In this document: one piece after another, positions 1-8,888 of the stretch | Position numbering within the stretch: the stretch's first letter is position 1 | How the letters are laid out: each line of letters starts with the position of its first letter | DNA from: Mariprofundus sp. KV | GTDB taxonomy: Bacteria > Pseudomonadota > Zetaproteobacteria > Mariprofundales > Mariprofundaceae | Assembly: GCF_013387475.1 (NCBI RefSeq) | Contig: NZ_VWNB01000008.1 | Span: forward strand, 1 to 64,000 | Length of the DNA: 64,000 nucleotides | Direction of reading: 5' to 3' | The notes under the pieces: generated by a model | The model's input: only the letters and a program-made list of their open reading frames with translations | Databases searched by the model: none | What the model was told of the DNA's origin: nothing | Made by a program: the position numbers and the translations under genes

Positions 1-56
1 AGCTCAGGAAACAGCGTGCTTTGGCTGCGGCTTTCTCCAATAACAAATCGTTTCAT
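1..56 (-). CDS. IS1182-type transposase, N-terminal fragment (runs off window)
   Basis: Reading leftwards from an ATG at 56, the 18 visible codons give MKRFVIGESRSQSTLFPE. This matches the conserved opening of IS1182-family (DDE, IS5-like superfamily) transposases, which typically begin MKRFI.GE.R.QSTL.PE. The rest of the gene lies left of the window, so completeness and the other IS end cannot be judged. The 5' flank (57-150) should hold the terminal inverted repeat of the element; I see a short dyad CACAA-N4-TTGTG at 67-80 but cannot say it is the IS end. Family assignment rests on the short N-terminal motif only. Confidence 0.6.
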   Translation of the reverse strand, partial: MKRFVIGESRSQSTLFPE

Positions 57-154
57 GCAAATACCCCACAAGACGTTGTGAGATAATTATACCATTATTG
101 ACCAGCGTTTTCACACACTCTGGGCCGCAAGCAGAAGTTCACATAAGACTAGAT

Positions 155-325
155 TTAATGCTTAAACTCTCTTTTCAGGAAGAAGATATGGACCAGAAGT
201 GTGAGGGCGAAGGAGAGCAGGGTGCCTAGAAAGAGGTCATCCACACTGAATCCGAGAAAGTGCAGAGCTACCCCGGTTATGATTGCCAATACCCATGCGA
301 TTAACATGACTCCCCCCATTCTCAT
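155..325 (-). CDS. small two-helix membrane protein, unknown function
   Basis: A 56-residue reading frame starting at ATG 325, preceded by a strong purine-rich site (AGGGAGGGA read on the minus strand). The peptide has two hydrophobic stretches, about residues 6-25 and 32-50, joined by a short GFSVDD loop and ending in a basic tail (KREFKH). It looks like a hairpin inner-membrane protein. A second in-frame Met at residue 3 could also be used. It stands alone between the transposase start and the divergent flavoprotein gene. I do not recognise a family. The good ribosome site and clear helix-turn-helix membrane pattern are the reasons to call it. Confidence 0.55.
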   Translation of the reverse strand: MRMGGVMLIAWVLAIITGVALHFLGFSVDDLFLGTLLSFALTLLVHIFFLKREFKH

Positions 326-450
326 TCCCTCCCTGGAACCGTTTCATATTTATTATTGTTACTGTTATAGATCAAATATGAGATAAATCAAATCGACACG
401 GCCTGATGCTTTGCGTTGGCCTGTCTGCACAATTGACCTAGAGTCACGGC

Positions 451-1638
451 ATGAGTGATAGATATGATCTGATTGTGATTGGTGCCGGAATTTCCGGGTT
501 GGCGATGGCCTTTGAGGCCAAACAGGCTGGCATGAGCGTGCTGGTGCTGGAGAAGGAGGCGCGGGCCGGAGGCTGCTTTGAGTCGGCCATTGTTGATGGC
601 GACACTCCTTTCTGGCTGGAGATGGGGACACACACCTGTTTTAACTCCTATGGCCGCCTGTTGAAAATCCTTGAGCAGCTCGGGCTTATGGATCAACTCA
701 CGGCGCGTGAGAAGCTGCGCTACAAGATGCTTGCTGAGGGTAAACTCTGCTCGATTCCTTCACGCCTGAGCTTTTTTGAACTCTTTACCAACGCTTGGCG
801 CATCTTCTCTGCCAAGAAAGAGGGCAAGTCGGTTGCCGAGTACTACAGTGCCATTGTTGGTGCGAAGAACTACCGCAATGTGTTCCGGCACGCCTTTAAT
901 GCGGTGCTCTGCCAGCAGGCCGATGATGTGCCATCGGATATGCTGTTTCGCAAACGGCCACGTGATAAAGAGGTGATGCGCAGCTACACCTTTCCGCAAG
1001 GGCTGGGGCGCATTATCAGTGAGCTGGAGAAGCAGGTCGGCTGCCGTAAAGGGGTGACTGTTCATGCGATCTCGTTTGATGAATCAGAGGGTTTCTCTGT
1101 GCAGATCGACGATGAAACCGTTGCGGCGGATAAACTGGTTTGTGCGGCACCTGTGCTTGCCGCCTCGCGTCTGCTGTATGAGAGCTTTAGCGAGATTGCC
1201 GAGCAGTTGGCATGGGTGGCAGAGGTTGAGATTGAATCGGTCGGTATCGTGGTCAACAAGGCTGATCTGCCGCTTGAGCCGGTAGCGGGTATTATTGCGG
1301 CTGATGGTGATTTCTACTCATCGGTATCGCGCGATATTGTTGATCATCCGCACTATCGCGGTATGACATTCCACTTTAAACCGGGGCTGCTTGATCAGGG
1401 GCAGAAGATTGAACGCATCTGCTCGCTTCTGGAGATTGATGCCACCAAACTGCAGCGGGTGTTCTACAAAACCAATCGCCTGCCAAGCCCGGATATGGGG
1501 CATGGGGCAGTGATCGCCAGGGTGGATGAGCTGCTGGCCGGCAAACCGCTGGCGCTGGTGGGCAACTATTTTGAGGGCGTGGCGGTCGAGGATTGTCTGG
1601 CGCGTGTGGAGCGTGAGTTCAAGCGGCTGATGCAATGA
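451..1638 (+). CDS. protoporphyrinogen-oxidase-like FAD amine oxidase
   Basis: A 395-residue flavoprotein with the dinucleotide-binding motif GAGISGL at residues 11-17, followed by the acidic end of the Rossmann strand (VLEKEARAGG), the layout of the HemG/HemY and amine-oxidase superfamily. The FAD-contacting C-terminal stretch (LALVGNYFEGVAVEDC) also fits protoporphyrinogen/coproporphyrinogen oxidases, where it reads as LvGn...GvgvndC. The likely role is oxidation of a porphyrinogen in haem synthesis, which would suit a cytochrome-rich iron oxidiser, but the substrate is inferred. It is slightly shorter than typical HemY (about 450 residues). Its TGA overlaps the next gene's ATG (ATGA), so the lipoprotein gene is translationally coupled. 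Confidence 0.7.
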   Translation: MSDRYDLIVIGAGISGLAMAFEAKQAGMSVLVLEKEARAGGCFESAIVDGDTPFWLEMGTHTCFNSYGRLLKILEQLGLMDQLTAREKLRYKMLAEGKLCSIPSRLSFFELFTNAWRIFSAKKEGKSVAEYYSAIVGAKNYRNVFRHAFNAVLCQQADDVPSDMLFRKRPRDKEVMRSYTFPQGLGRIISELEKQVGCRKGVTVHAISFDESEGFSVQIDDETVAADKLVCAAPVLAASRLLYESFSEIAEQLAWVAEVEIESVGIVVNKADLPLEPVAGIIAADGDFYSSVSRDIVDHPHYRGMTFHFKPGLLDQGQKIERICSLLEIDATKLQRVFYKTNRLPSPDMGHGAVIARVDELLAGKPLALVGNYFEGVAVEDCLARVEREFKRLMQ

Positions 1639-2081
1639 AAATCAGCGTGGTTCTGACGGCAGTGCTGCTGCTGTTGAGCGGTTGCGGCGCGGGCGCAAAA
1701 ACCGATGTGCTGTATGAGTGCCCATCCCCCGATGGCAGTTTGATTGCCACCCTCTACCGGGTCTCAGATGGTGCGCGTGAGATCGATCGCGAGACCCGAC
1801 TGAATGTACGGCCTGCCAGCGATGCCTTTAATGATGCGATGTTCAGCTTCGCCATGCGCCATGGTTATGATGCGATTGTGCGCTGGTCATCAGAAAAGGA
1901 GCTGGCCTTCACCTACCCGATTGACTCTGAACTGACGCATGTCGAGAACGTCATCTTCGGCAGCAGCCAGACCTTCAGCGCAACTGAACAGATCGTTGTG
2001 AGCTACCACGAAGAGCCCTCCACGCATGGTTATTTTATGGTTGAGAAGCGCTGTTTGAATGGAGTCGAAGCGGTAAAATAG
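1635..2081 (+). CDS. putative lipoprotein, unknown function
   Basis: A 148-residue protein with a lipoprotein signal peptide: basic start, leucine-rich core and lipobox LLSGC, giving a lipidated Cys about residue 17. The mature part has no recognised domain; it opens with a cysteine-containing strand (YECPSPDG) and a second Cys near the C-terminus (KRCLNG), so one disulphide is possible. It overlaps the upstream flavoprotein by four bases and is therefore probably co-expressed. Its 3' end overlaps the convergent STAS-like gene by 47 bases. Confidence 0.6.
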   Translation: MKISVVLTAVLLLLSGCGAGAKTDVLYECPSPDGSLIATLYRVSDGAREIDRETRLNVRPASDAFNDAMFSFAMRHGYDAIVRWSSEKELAFTYPIDSELTHVENVIFGSSQTFSATEQIVVSYHEEPSTHGYFMVEKRCLNGVEAVK

Positions 2082-2523
2082 TTTCCAGGCTTAGCGCTTC
2101 ATGGACGGCAATGTTTTTTTGAACCACCCTGACGACCTCACCGGCACCCAGCCACTGGATGGCTGAATCAAGCTCGTGACCATGAAACACCCTGATCTCA
2201 TCCAGTCCCTCCACCTCACTGGCCAGCTGATAGATCCTGGCCATGCCGAAGCCAATGGTGTTCCTGGCAACAATGGCCAGCCTGCCACCGGGGCGGAAAC
2301 GGGCCTGCTGCAGCTGCTTGCCGGCTTCATAGACGGCGTGGTGATCAAGGCGGTGGGCTGAGGCATTTTCACAGAGAATGGTAAGTCGTTTTTTTCCCGG
2401 GCAGCTATAGCGATCACCAAGGATTTCGGTTGTGTAATCACTCAGATCAGTCGCTTTCATCGAGCCATGAAAGATGGTCAGTAGAAAGTTCTTCTGCGGA
2501 TCATGATGGATGAAAAAGCCCAT
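2035..2523 (-). CDS. STAS/SpoIIAA-like protein
   Basis: A 162-residue soluble protein resembling the SpoIIAA-like (STAS superfamily) group: N-terminal strand (FFIHHDPQKNFLLTIFHG), an alternating alpha/beta core with RLAIVARNTIGFGMARIYQLAS, then the typical end IRVFHGHELDSAIQWLG (these proteins usually end vF.d.eeAl.WL). It begins just downstream of the gcv operon terminator and has its own ribosome site (GCAGGGAG before ATG 2523). The tail-to-tail overlap with the lipoprotein gene is long for real genes, but both reading frames look protein-like. A regulatory or ligand-binding role is possible; function unknown. Confidence 0.55.
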   Translation of the reverse strand: MGFFIHHDPQKNFLLTIFHGSMKATDLSDYTTEILGDRYSCPGKKRLTILCENASAHRLDHHAVYEAGKQLQQARFRPGGRLAIVARNTIGFGMARIYQLASEVEGLDEIRVFHGHELDSAIQWLGAGEVVRVVQKNIAVHEALSLETILPLRLHSNSASQP

Positions 2524-2537
2524 GTATCTCCCTGCTC

Positions 2538-2565
2538 AAAAAAGTACGGCAGCATGCTGCTGTAC
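2538..2565 (-). terminator. intrinsic terminator of the folD-gcv operon
   Basis: On the minus strand a near-perfect hairpin, GTAC.GCAGC ATGCTGC.GTAC (2565-2544), is followed at once by six T. It lies 40 bases past the gcvPB stop and just before the ribosome site of the STAS-like gene, so it probably ends the glycine cleavage transcript. Confidence 0.75.
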
Positions 2566-2605
2566 GCTTATTAATAGCAGAGATCCGGCTATTTGCTATG
2601 AGAAA

Positions 2606-4093
2606 TTACTGCTCTTTCCAGGTCAGGACCGGATTGCGGGCAGCCTGTGTCTCATCAAGCCTGCGACGGAATGGTTTGACCGGTGCTTCGTGCAGCATTT
2701 CGGTATCACCGGCCTCACACTGATCGGCAATCTCCAACATCGCATCGCAGAAGGCATCGAGTGTTTCGCGTGATTCGGTCTCTGTCGGTTCGATCAGCAT
2801 CGCGCCATGCACAATCAGCGGGAAGTAGACGGTCATCGGATGGAAACCGAGATCGATCAGCCGCTTGGCGATATCGAGGGTTTTCACGCCGTGGCTATGC
2901 TGAAGCTCATCGGTGAGCAGGCACTCATGTTTGCAGAGCCCCTCAAAGGGTACATGGTAACGATCTTTGAGACGATGCAGCACATAGTTGGCATTAAGTA
3001 CCGCATCCTCGGCAATCTGATGCAGATGCTGGCGGCCAAAGGCGGAGATATAGGCGTTGGCACGCAGTAGCACGCCGATCTGACCGGCTGAACCGAGCAC
3101 AGGGCCGATAGAGTTTTCATCACTGTGCACCAGAGCGTAGCTGTCACCATTGTTAACTATGCGTGGCACCGGCAGGTAGGGGGCCAGTGCCTCATTCACC
3201 GCAACAGGGCCACCACCGGGGCCACCGCCGCCATGCGGGGTGGAGAAGGTTTTATGCACATTGATATGCAGGCAGTCGATACCCATATCACCGGGACGAG
3301 CAACACCGACCAGTGCATTGAGGTTGGCTCCGTCGCCATAGACCATGCCGCCGGCATCATGCACAAGCTGGCAGATCTCCTTGATATCGGACTCAAAGGC
3401 ACCGGCAGTGTTCGGATTGGTCATCATCAGGGCGGCGGTATTCTCATCCAGATGTGCTTTGAGCTCATCCAGATCAATACGGCCATCAGCACCGGATTTC
3501 AGTTCAACCGTCTGCATGCCACAGAGGGCGGCAGAGGCGGGGTTGGTGCCGTGCGCAGAGTCCGGCACCAGCACCTTGCGGCGATTGCTTTCACCGCGTG
3601 CATCGAGGTATGCCTTGATCATCATCAGGCCGACCAGTTCACCGTGTGCACCAGCGGCTGGCTGCAGCGTGACATACGGAAGGCCGGAAATTTCACCCAG
3701 CCACTGCTGTGTCTCATAGAGCAGTTCAAGGGCGCCCTGAGCTGTATCCTCGGGCTGATCGGGGTGAATGTGCGCCAGTCCCGGCAGGCGAACCACCTGC
3801 TCGTTAACACGCGGATTGTATTTCATGGTGCAGGAGCCCAGCGGATAGAAGCCGGTCTCAATGCCGTGGTTCCACTGCGACAGGCGCACAAAATGGCGAA
3901 CGGTTTCCGGCTCGGAGAGGCCCGGGATGTTGGCGGGAGTTTTACGCGCAAAGGCAAGCAGTGCATCAGAAAGTGGCCCATCCACGCCCGGCAGACTGAT
4001 CGATTCCGGTGCCTCATGAGCATGTTCAAAGAGCAGTGGCTCCTCATGCTGAATGCCGTTGGTGCCTGAGTATTTGTAGTCCGGATTAATCAT
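2606..4093 (-). CDS. gcvPB: glycine dehydrogenase (decarboxylating) subunit 2
   Basis: The 495-residue C-terminal half of P-protein, split from its partner as in many bacteria. P-protein decarboxylates glycine and passes the aminomethyl group to lipoyl-GcvH. The PLP-lysine segment HINVHKTFSTPHGGGGPG is clear (about residue 285), with the glycine-rich loop after it, and the opening motif MKYNPRVNE is typical of subunit 2. The ATG overlaps the gcvPA stop by four bases (TGA/ATG on the minus strand), so the two subunits are made together, as needed for an alpha2beta2 enzyme. Last gene of the folD-gcvT-gcvH-gcvPA-gcvPB operon; no lpd (L-protein) gene is nearby. Confidence 0.95.
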   Translation of the reverse strand: MINPDYKYSGTNGIQHEEPLLFEHAHEAPESISLPGVDGPLSDALLAFARKTPANIPGLSEPETVRHFVRLSQWNHGIETGFYPLGSCTMKYNPRVNEQVVRLPGLAHIHPDQPEDTAQGALELLYETQQWLGEISGLPYVTLQPAAGAHGELVGLMMIKAYLDARGESNRRKVLVPDSAHGTNPASAALCGMQTVELKSGADGRIDLDELKAHLDENTAALMMTNPNTAGAFESDIKEICQLVHDAGGMVYGDGANLNALVGVARPGDMGIDCLHINVHKTFSTPHGGGGPGGGPVAVNEALAPYLPVPRIVNNGDSYALVHSDENSIGPVLGSAGQIGVLLRANAYISAFGRQHLHQIAEDAVLNANYVLHRLKDRYHVPFEGLCKHECLLTDELQHSHGVKTLDIAKRLIDLGFHPMTVYFPLIVHGAMLIEPTETESRETLDAFCDAMLEIADQCEAGDTEMLHEAPVKPFRRRLDETQAARNPVLTWKEQ

Positions 4094-5448
4094 TTGGCCA
4101 CCTCCAGTGCAGCCAGGAAGCCGGTGATGTCAGTCGGCTCCACCATCTCGGTGGTGGCGACCAGCAGGTGGTTGTTCGCGGCTGCCGGATCAATCTGCTC
4201 AAGCGGGATACCGGCAAAGATATCCTGCGTACGCGCTGCAGCGAGGAAGCGTTCACGCGCACTCTTATCGGTAAAGCTTAAAACGGTTTCATTGTAACGT
4301 GCCCCATTGGCTGCGCTGACATGCGCAGGCAGTTGCGAGAGCAGTGACTGCAGTGCCGCGGCAGAGTGTCTGGCTACCCTGGCAAGACCTGCATCGCCCA
4401 TCAGGGTCATATAGGTGGCAGCGGCGGTACACATCAGCCCCTGATTGGAGCAGATGTTGGAGGTCGCTTTTTCGCGACGGATATGCTGCTCACGGGTGGA
4501 GAGGGTAAGCACAAAACCGCGCTTGCCATTCACATCCGAGGTCATGCCGCAGACGCGACCGGGCATCTGACGCAGATACTTCTGCTTGCAGGTGAACAGA
4601 CCCAGATGCGGGCCGCCAAAGCCCATCGGGATACCGAGCGACTGGCCGGAGCCGACAGCAATATCGGCACCCATTGCTCCGGGTGATTCAATCAGAGCGA
4701 AGGCCGAGATATCGGAGAAGGCGACCACCATCAGACATTTGGCTGCATCACAGGCCGCACGCAGTGGTGCCAGATCATAAACCGAGCCGTAGAAGTCCGG
4801 GTACTGCACGATCACACAGGCGGTGGTTGCATCGATAGCATCAATCACCTTCTCCAGATCAGTCCCGAAGTTCGTTCCCGACTGGCCCATGCCGACTTCG
4901 ACATATTCACCCTCCAGACGTGAAAGGTAGTTGGCGGTAACACTGCGGTAGCGCGGATTGACCGATCCGGCCATCACCACGCGTGATTTGCGGGTTACAC
5001 GTCGTGCCATCAGAGCCGCTTCGGCGGTGGCAGTGGCTGCCTCATACATCGAGGCATTGGAGACATCCATGCCGGTCAGACGCGCAATCATGGTCTGGAA
5101 TTCAAACAGTGCCTGCAGTGTACCCTGTGAGATTTCCGGCTGGTAGGGGGTGTAGGCGGTGAGGAATTCACCGCGTGAGATGACATAATCGACAACGGCA
5201 GGGACGAAGTGGTGGTAGGTGCCGCCACCGAGGAAATAGGCGCTGTTGCTGGCATTGCGGTTCTTCTGCGATGCCCGTGTGAACTTGCGCACAATACCTG
5301 CTTCAGAGAGTGCATCGGCAAGCTCAAGGCTGCCGGCATCCATCTGGAACTCTGCCGGAACATCGGCGAAAAGGTCGCGCACTGTGGCAAGCCCCATCGT
5401 TTCAAGCATTGCGCGTCTATCAGTTTCCGTATGTGGCAAAAATCTCAT
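4090..5448 (-). CDS. gcvPA: glycine dehydrogenase (decarboxylating) subunit 1
   Basis: A 452-residue protein matching the N-terminal half of P-protein. It opens MRFLPHTETDRRAMLETMG, typical of the split form, and contains YTPYQPEISQGTLQALFEFQ and the EAATATAEAALMA segment. It has the PLP-fold but not the PLP lysine, which is in subunit 2. About 85 bases separate it from gcvH upstream, and that gap holds a possible attenuator hairpin; downstream it overlaps gcvPB by four bases. Confidence 0.95.
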   Translation of the reverse strand: MRFLPHTETDRRAMLETMGLATVRDLFADVPAEFQMDAGSLELADALSEAGIVRKFTRASQKNRNASNSAYFLGGGTYHHFVPAVVDYVISRGEFLTAYTPYQPEISQGTLQALFEFQTMIARLTGMDVSNASMYEAATATAEAALMARRVTRKSRVVMAGSVNPRYRSVTANYLSRLEGEYVEVGMGQSGTNFGTDLEKVIDAIDATTACVIVQYPDFYGSVYDLAPLRAACDAAKCLMVVAFSDISAFALIESPGAMGADIAVGSGQSLGIPMGFGGPHLGLFTCKQKYLRQMPGRVCGMTSDVNGKRGFVLTLSTREQHIRREKATSNICSNQGLMCTAAATYMTLMGDAGLARVARHSAAALQSLLSQLPAHVSAANGARYNETVLSFTDKSARERFLAAARTQDIFAGIPLEQIDPAAANNHLLVATTEMVEPTDITGFLAALEVAK

Positions 5449-5469
5449 GTTATTCCCGGTTTATCGATT

Positions 5470-5508
5470 AAAATTAAAAAGCCCGGAAAGCAGCGTGGCT
5501 ATCCGAGC
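5470..5508 (-). terminator. terminator-like hairpin inside the gcv operon
   Basis: Between gcvH and gcvPA the minus strand carries GCTCGGA (5508-5502) and TCCGGGC (5487-5481), a 7-bp stem with one G-T pair and a 14-base loop, followed by the T-rich run TTTTTAATTTT. It could lower transcription of the P-protein genes relative to gcvH, or protect the gcvH 3' end after processing. Confidence 0.45.
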
Positions 5509-5532
5509 TTCGATGATCACAGTGGTGCGTGG

Positions 5533-5907
5533 TTACTCTTCAAGGAAGGTGGTGTACTCGTCGTCACTCATCAGTTCAAGGGTCTCACCACTCATCTTCA
5601 CTTTGGCGATCCAGCCTGCTCCGTATGCATCGCTGTTGACCTTTTCAGGTTCGCCTTCGAGCTCTTCATTCACCTCAATCACTTCACCGGCGACCGGCGC
5701 ATAGACATCGGAAACAGCCTTGACCGATTCAACCACGGCATAGGCTTCACCGGCATCAATGGTGCGGCCAATTTCAGGTAGCTCAACAAATACGATATCA
5801 CCAAGTGCTTCCTGGGCATGGTCACTAATGCCGAAGGTGGCAATATCACCTTCAATGCGAACCCACTCATGGTCTTTGGTATACTTCAAATCAGCAGGAA
5901 TAGTCAT
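5533..5907 (-). CDS. gcvH: glycine cleavage system H protein
   Basis: A 124-residue lipoyl carrier of the glycine cleavage complex. The lipoylation site is Lys63 in [14 protein letters not shown], the universal GcvH signature, and the hinge [10 protein letters not shown] is conserved. Length is standard (about 125-130). A purine-rich ribosome site (GGAAGGAGAGG on the minus strand) precedes ATG 5907. It shuttles aminomethyl, then dihydrolipoyl groups between P-, T- and L-proteins. The lipoyl group would be made through LipA, whose gene lies at 42965-43888. Confidence 0.97.
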   Translation of the reverse strand: MTIPADLKYTKDHEWVRIEGDIATFGISDHAQEALGDIVFVELPEIGRTIDAGEAYAVVESVKAVSDVYAPVAGEVIEVNEELEGEPEKVNSDAYGAGWIAKVKMSGETLELMSDDEYTTFLEE

Positions 5908-5949
5908 GGCCTCTCCTTCCTCAGCTAGAAAAATAAATTGGTCTTAAAG

Positions 5950-7041
5950 TTAGCGCCGGACGTTGCTGCGCACAAACGGTAAAGTTGTGCGCTCAGCAGG
6001 GACTGCTTTGCCACGAATCTCTACCGTTAATGGAGCAGACTCAGCGTGTTCCGGTTTCACATAGGCCAGGGCAACGCCGCCAGCCATCGGGCTGAACATA
6101 CCGGAGGTGATCTCACCGGTTTCCACGCCATTGGCAAACACCTTGTAGTGCTCACGCGGGATACCGCGTTCGGTCAGTTTGATGGCGATCAGACGCTGAT
6201 GTGCCCCCTCTGCACGGCGTGCCTCAACCGCAGCTTTACCGATAAAGTCACCCTTATCGAGCTTGGTGATCCACATCAGTTTGGCCTCAACCGGTGTAAC
6301 CGCGTCAGAGATCTCGTGGCCGTAGAGGGCATAACCCATCTCGGTGCGCAGCATGTCGCGGGCGGCAAGGCCGATCGGTTCAGCGCCATTGGCAAGTAGC
6401 TTCTGCCATACCTCTACTGCGATGGCGTTGGGGATATAGATCTCAAAGCCATCCTCACCGGTGTAACCGGTGCGTGATATAATGCTGTTGCGACCAGCGA
6501 TACTTACCTGTGCAAATTTATAGTAGCCGATGCTCTCCAGATCGCTTTCAAGTAGTGGCTGCAGTGCAGCCTGAGCGGCAGCACCCTGTAGCGCCAGCAG
6601 CGTGGTATCGTCTGACTCATCACTCACCTGCACATCGAATGCCGCAGCCTGCTGCAGCAGATGTGCCACATCCTTATGACGGTTGGCGGCATTGATACAG
6701 AGGTAATATTCACGATCTGAAATTTTGTAGGTGGTGATATCATCGATGAAGGTGCCTGCATCATTGAGCAGGGCCGAGTAGTGCACCTGTCCTTCTGCCA
6801 GTTTTGAGACATCGTTGGTGGTGACATATTGCAGGAAAGCCAGTGCATCGGCACCTGCGACGCGCACCTGCCCCATGTGGGTGATATCAAAAAGGCCTGC
6901 GCCACCTTCACGCACAAAGGTGTACTCTTTCAGGGCACCGTTTTTGTACTGTACCGGCATCTCAAAGCCGGCAAACGGCACCATCTTGCCACCAAGCGTT
7001 ACGTGCTCATCAAAGATCGGGGTTTTAGCCAGTTCGCTCAC
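5950..7041 (-). CDS. gcvT: aminomethyltransferase (glycine cleavage T protein)
   Basis: A 363-residue T-protein that releases ammonia from the GcvH-bound aminomethyl group and makes 5,10-methylene-THF. Typical segments are TPIFDEHVTLGGKMVPFAG, the folate-site region AGLFDITHMGQ and SRTGYTGEDGFEIY. The start is GTG at 7041, overlapping the folD stop by one base (TAGTG), which implies coupled translation. It is about 40 bases upstream of gcvH. Its product is the direct substrate of FolD, which explains the pairing. Confidence 0.96.
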   Translation of the reverse strand: MSELAKTPIFDEHVTLGGKMVPFAGFEMPVQYKNGALKEYTFVREGGAGLFDITHMGQVRVAGADALAFLQYVTTNDVSKLAEGQVHYSALLNDAGTFIDDITTYKISDREYYLCINAANRHKDVAHLLQQAAAFDVQVSDESDDTTLLALQGAAAQAALQPLLESDLESIGYYKFAQVSIAGRNSIISRTGYTGEDGFEIYIPNAIAVEVWQKLLANGAEPIGLAARDMLRTEMGYALYGHEISDAVTPVEAKLMWITKLDKGDFIGKAAVEARRAEGAHQRLIAIKLTERGIPREHYKVFANGVETGEITSGMFSPMAGGVALAYVKPEHAESAPLTVEIRGKAVPAERTTLPFVRSNVRR

Positions 7042-7910
7042 TATTCGTCGCCTACGTGTGTTTTGAATGCCTGCACGGTATTGGCCAGCAGCATGGTGAT
7101 GGTCATCGGTCCGACGCCACCGGGAACAGGGGTGATCCAGCCGGCGCGCTGGCTGGCGGCTTCAAACTCAACGTCTCCGGTCAGCGAACCATCTTCAAGG
7201 CGGTGGATGCCCACATCAATGACAATGGCACCCTCTTTGATCCATTCGCCTTTGATCAGGCCGCGTTTGCCTGCCGCTGCCACGACAATCTCGGCACGCT
7301 CAATATGCTGCTGAAGGTTTCTGGTGAAACGGTGGCAGACGGTAACGGTGGCACCGGCCAACAGCAGTTCCAGCGCCATTGGGCGACCGACAATGTTCGA
7401 TGCGCCGACAATCACACACTCCATGCCATGCAGATCAAGGCCTGTTTCAGCCAGCAGCTTCATGCAGCCGTAGGGGGTGCAGGAGCGCAGTGCAGGTTTG
7501 CGGGCAGTCAGGCGTCCGACGTTATAAGGGTGGAATCCGTCAACATCCTTGCCCGGATCGATCGCTTCGAGGATCGTCTCGGAGTTGATGTGATCAGGAA
7601 CCGGAAGCTGAACCAGAATGCCATCCACCTTGGGATCGTTGTTCAGTTCGGCAATCAGGCCAAGCAGATGCAGCTGGGTGGTGTCGGCAGGCAGTTCGTG
7701 TGAAAAGGAGCGGATGCCCGCCTTTTCACAGCCCAGTTTCTTGTTTTTGACATAGACATGCGAGGCGGGGTCGTTGCCGACAATGATCACGGCAAGGCCG
7801 GGTGCGCGACCATGTTTCTGTTTAAGTGCGGCAGCCTCCACACCGATTTCACCGCGCATGCGGTCGGAGAGGGCTTTGCCGTTGAGGATGTTTGCAGTTG
7901 AAGCGTTCAT
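7041..7910 (-). CDS. folD: bifunctional methylene-THF dehydrogenase / methenyl-THF cyclohydrolase
   Basis: With start [11 protein letters not shown] at 7910 the protein has 289 residues, the normal FolD length. Conserved parts are [14 protein letters not shown] (with the catalytic Lys of the YxxxK motif), [19 protein letters not shown]-like [10 protein letters not shown], and the NADP site [15 protein letters not shown], ending [15 protein letters not shown]. An in-frame Met four codons upstream (7922) is possible; neither start has a strong ribosome site. First gene of the glycine cleavage operon, so serine/glycine-derived one-carbon units are made and interconverted by one transcript. The promoter must lie in the short divergent gap to mak; no glycine riboswitch is visible there. 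Confidence 0.96.
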   Translation of the reverse strand: MNASTANILNGKALSDRMRGEIGVEAAALKQKHGRAPGLAVIIVGNDPASHVYVKNKKLGCEKAGIRSFSHELPADTTQLHLLGLIAELNNDPKVDGILVQLPVPDHINSETILEAIDPGKDVDGFHPYNVGRLTARKPALRSCTPYGCMKLLAETGLDLHGMECVIVGASNIVGRPMALELLLAGATVTVCHRFTRNLQQHIERAEIVVAAAGKRGLIKGEWIKEGAIVIDVGIHRLEDGSLTGDVEFEAASQRAGWITPVPGGVGPMTITMLLANTVQAFKTHVGDE

Positions 7911-7948
7911 AAGGCTGCGCATTGTTGCAGTAAGGCTCGGTTCAGACA

Positions 7949-8887
7949 ATGATAAGCTGCATGAACGTGTTTCCTGAATCAGGACTGCGCATCGGCATCG
8001 ACCTTGGCGGCAGTAAAATTGAACTGATTGCGCTGGACGCCTGCGGCTCTGAACTGCTGCGTTTCCGCCGTGCCACCCCCGCTGGCGATTACCGGCAGAC
8101 GGTTCAGCTGATCGCAGCCATGGTTGCAGAGGCGGAAGCCGACCTGGGTGCAGAGGCCAGCGTGGGTGTCGGTACACCGGGTGCGATATCACTGAAAAGC
8201 GGGCTGATGAAAAACTGTAACTCGACCTGCCTGAACGACATGCCACTGCAGCAGGATCTGCAGCGGCAGCTTGGCCGAGAGGTGCGCCTGAGCAATGATG
8301 CCAACTGTTTTGCGCTCTCCGAAGCGGTGGATGGCGCAGCCGCCGGGGCCGGTATGGTGTTCGGCGTGATTCTCGGCACCGGGGTCGGTGGCGGTATCGT
8401 AGTCAATGGCAAGGTGCTCAATGGCGCCAACAGTATTGCCGGTGAGTGGGGCCATAATCCGCTGCCCTGTCCGCAAGCGGATGAGCTGCCGGGACCAGCC
8501 TGTTATTGTGGGCGATATGGCTGTATTGAGACGTGGCTCTCCGGGCCGGCGATGAGTGCTGACCACCGGCGACATGAGCAGGTCAGTGTATCAGCTGAAG
8601 AGATTGTCAGGTTGGCAGGAGAGGGTGATCAATCTTGTCAGCAGAGCGTGGCGCGTTATTGTGATCGTTTGGCCAGAGCGCTGGCTGGTGTAATCAACAT
8701 CATCGATCCCGATACCATTGTGCTCGGCGGTGGTATGTCGAACATCAAGCCGCTTTATGATGAAGTGCCACGCTTATGGGGGAGTTATATCTTCTCAGAT
8801 GAGGTGCGCACACGCCTTGTCGCTCCGAAGTTCGGTGACTCTTCCGGCGTACGCGGGGCAGCATGGCTATGGAGCCAGGGGAACTAA
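7949..8887 (+). CDS. mak: fructokinase, ROK family
   Basis: A 312-residue ROK-family sugar kinase. It follows E. coli Mak almost segment by segment: [16 protein letters not shown] (ATP phosphate loop), DDYRQT-like [28 protein letters not shown] (catalytic Asp in NDAN), [22 protein letters not shown], the zinc site [12 protein letters not shown], and the end [13 protein letters not shown]. It phosphorylates free fructose using ATP. Starts at ATG 7949 or ATG 7961; E. coli Mak would begin near residue 13, so the later start may be right. Divergent from folD with only about 38 bases between. Confidence 0.9.
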   Translation: MISCMNVFPESGLRIGIDLGGSKIELIALDACGSELLRFRRATPAGDYRQTVQLIAAMVAEAEADLGAEASVGVGTPGAISLKSGLMKNCNSTCLNDMPLQQDLQRQLGREVRLSNDANCFALSEAVDGAAAGAGMVFGVILGTGVGGGIVVNGKVLNGANSIAGEWGHNPLPCPQADELPGPACYCGRYGCIETWLSGPAMSADHRRHEQVSVSAEEIVRLAGEGDQSCQQSVARYCDRLARALAGVINIIDPDTIVLGGGMSNIKPLYDEVPRLWGSYIFSDEVRTRLVAPKFGDSSGVRGAAWLWSQGN

Positions 8888-8888
8888 T

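Noticed and set aside
3125-4069. 314-residue open frame on the plus strand inside gcvPB
   Set aside because: Antisense shadow of a well-conserved enzyme gene; composition is un-protein-like and there is no ribosome site.
7911-7948. Glycine riboswitch at the head of the folD-gcv operon
   Set aside because: Only 38 bases separate folD and mak, too little for the aptamer, and no matching structure is seen upstream of gcvT or gcvPA.
7911-8246. N-terminal extension of FolD to about 400 residues
   Set aside because: The extra residues are antisense to mak and FolD family members begin at the MNAST region.
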